Below are positions 6,074 to 6,353 of a stretch of 6,353 nt of DNA, one piece after another; within the stretch, counting starts at the first letter, position 1, and the number at the start of each line of letters is the position of its first letter. Made by a program: the position numbers and the translations under genes. A model generated the notes under the pieces. The model was not told where the DNA came from, did no database searches, and saw only the letters and a list, made by a program, of their open reading frames with translations. The stretch comes from Marinosulfonomonas sp. (lineage in GTDB: Bacteria; Pseudomonadota; Alphaproteobacteria; Rhodobacterales; Rhodobacteraceae): assembly GCA_026989405.1 (NCBI GenBank), contig JALSJL010000024.1, forward strand, positions 1 to 6,353, written 5' to 3'.

Positions 6074-6353
6074 GTGCCGGACAGGTTGTCTGCACCGAAA
6101 TCGGCCGAGCTGATCTCGCGGTTCAGCGCCGACCTCGTGAATTGCGACACGGTTGACGGTTGTTGGAGCCTATTGACCGCCACCATTTGCCAATTCGGCT
6201 TTGACCGGATGATGTTCGGGCTCAATTCGATCAGAAGCGATGGCCAGCCCGAACCGATCTCTGATGCTCTGGTCCTGTTTTGGGGCGAGCCGGAATATGT
6301 CGATCGGTATCTTGATGAAGGTCATTACTATTCTTCCCCGCTGATCAAATGGG
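6074..6353 (+). CDS. LuxR-family transcriptional regulator, N-terminal autoinducer-binding domain (3' end outside window)
   Basis: The frame runs off the window after about 93 residues. It matches the N-terminal autoinducer-binding domain of LuxR proteins: an amphipathic start AELISRFSADLVNCDTV, then CWSLLTATICQFGFDRMMFGLN. These are followed by the loop and PEYVDRYLDEGHYYSSPLIKW, equivalent to the WxxxY...DP region of TraR/LuxR. The DNA-binding helix-turn-helix domain would lie beyond the window. In that region Y replaces the usual tryptophan W57 and S replaces D70 (TraR numbering), while Y61 and P71 are kept. The start is uncertain. GTG 6074 has AGGAG eleven bases upstream and gives a family-like N-terminus. 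GTG 6038 would add 12 residues, and the frame stays open well upstream. No luxI-type synthase gene is in the window, so a LuxR solo is possible. Confidence 0.8.
   Translation, partial: MPDRLSAPKSAELISRFSADLVNCDTVDGCWSLLTATICQFGFDRMMFGLNSIRSDGQPEPISDALVLFWGEPEYVDRYLDEGHYYSSPLIKW

Noticed and set aside
4860..6095. 411-codon minus-strand ORF opposite the MFS transporter
   Set aside because: Antisense shadow of a well-supported transporter gene; Arg/Gln/His-rich translation with no recognisable domain.
6051..6110. ATG at 6051 as start of the LuxR-type gene
   Set aside because: It is out of frame with the autoinducer-binding domain; GTG 6074 or GTG 6038 is in frame.

Overview
The window looks like chromosomal DNA of an alphaproteobacterium, most likely of the Rhodobacterales/Roseobacter group. 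The evidence is GC-rich coding sequence with strong third-position G/C, a DUF502 membrane-protein tail, a LysE/ArgO exporter, a BdhA-type 3-hydroxybutyrate dehydrogenase and a LuxR-type protein with an autoinducer-binding domain. The lineage is inferred from protein character, not from a marker gene.

Layout. Positions 2-352 (+) hold the C-terminal half of a DUF502 protein. A LysE-family amino-acid exporter follows 6 bp later (359-973, +). Converging on it across a 36-bp gap with a perfect hairpin is 3-hydroxybutyrate dehydrogenase bdhA (1010-1783, -), which has a strong Shine-Dalgarno site. The next 661 bp (1784-2444) contain no recognisable gene. They do contain a textbook Rho-independent terminator reading on the minus strand (1867-1894), with only a weak 100-codon ORF before it, so an undescribed minus-strand transcript probably lies here.

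Positions 2445-5912 (+) form a probable operon: an ANL-superfamily acyl/aryl-CoA ligase (2445-3992), a DsbA/FrnE-like thioredoxin-fold oxidoreductase with a CPWC site (4036-4677), and a Bcr/CflA-type MFS efflux transporter (4674-5912) that overlaps the oxidoreductase by ATGA. A hairpin covers the ribosome binding site of the DsbA-like gene. After a 161-bp spacer carrying a small dyad, the start of a LuxR-family regulator (about 6074 to the window end, +) is cut off. Its ligand pocket lacks two residues normally conserved in acyl-homoserine-lactone receptors.

Functional reading. bdhA belongs to ketone-body/polyhydroxybutyrate carbon metabolism and LysE to amino-acid export. The ligase, oxidoreductase and exporter may act together on an aromatic or other organic acid, though nothing in the sequence names the substrate. 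The LuxR-type protein could regulate the operon beside it or its own downstream genes outside the window. No mobile element, CRISPR array, tRNA or rRNA was found. The most noteworthy signals are the orphan terminator, the altered LuxR pocket, the ribosome-site hairpin and a Lys-to-Gln change in the ligase P-loop.
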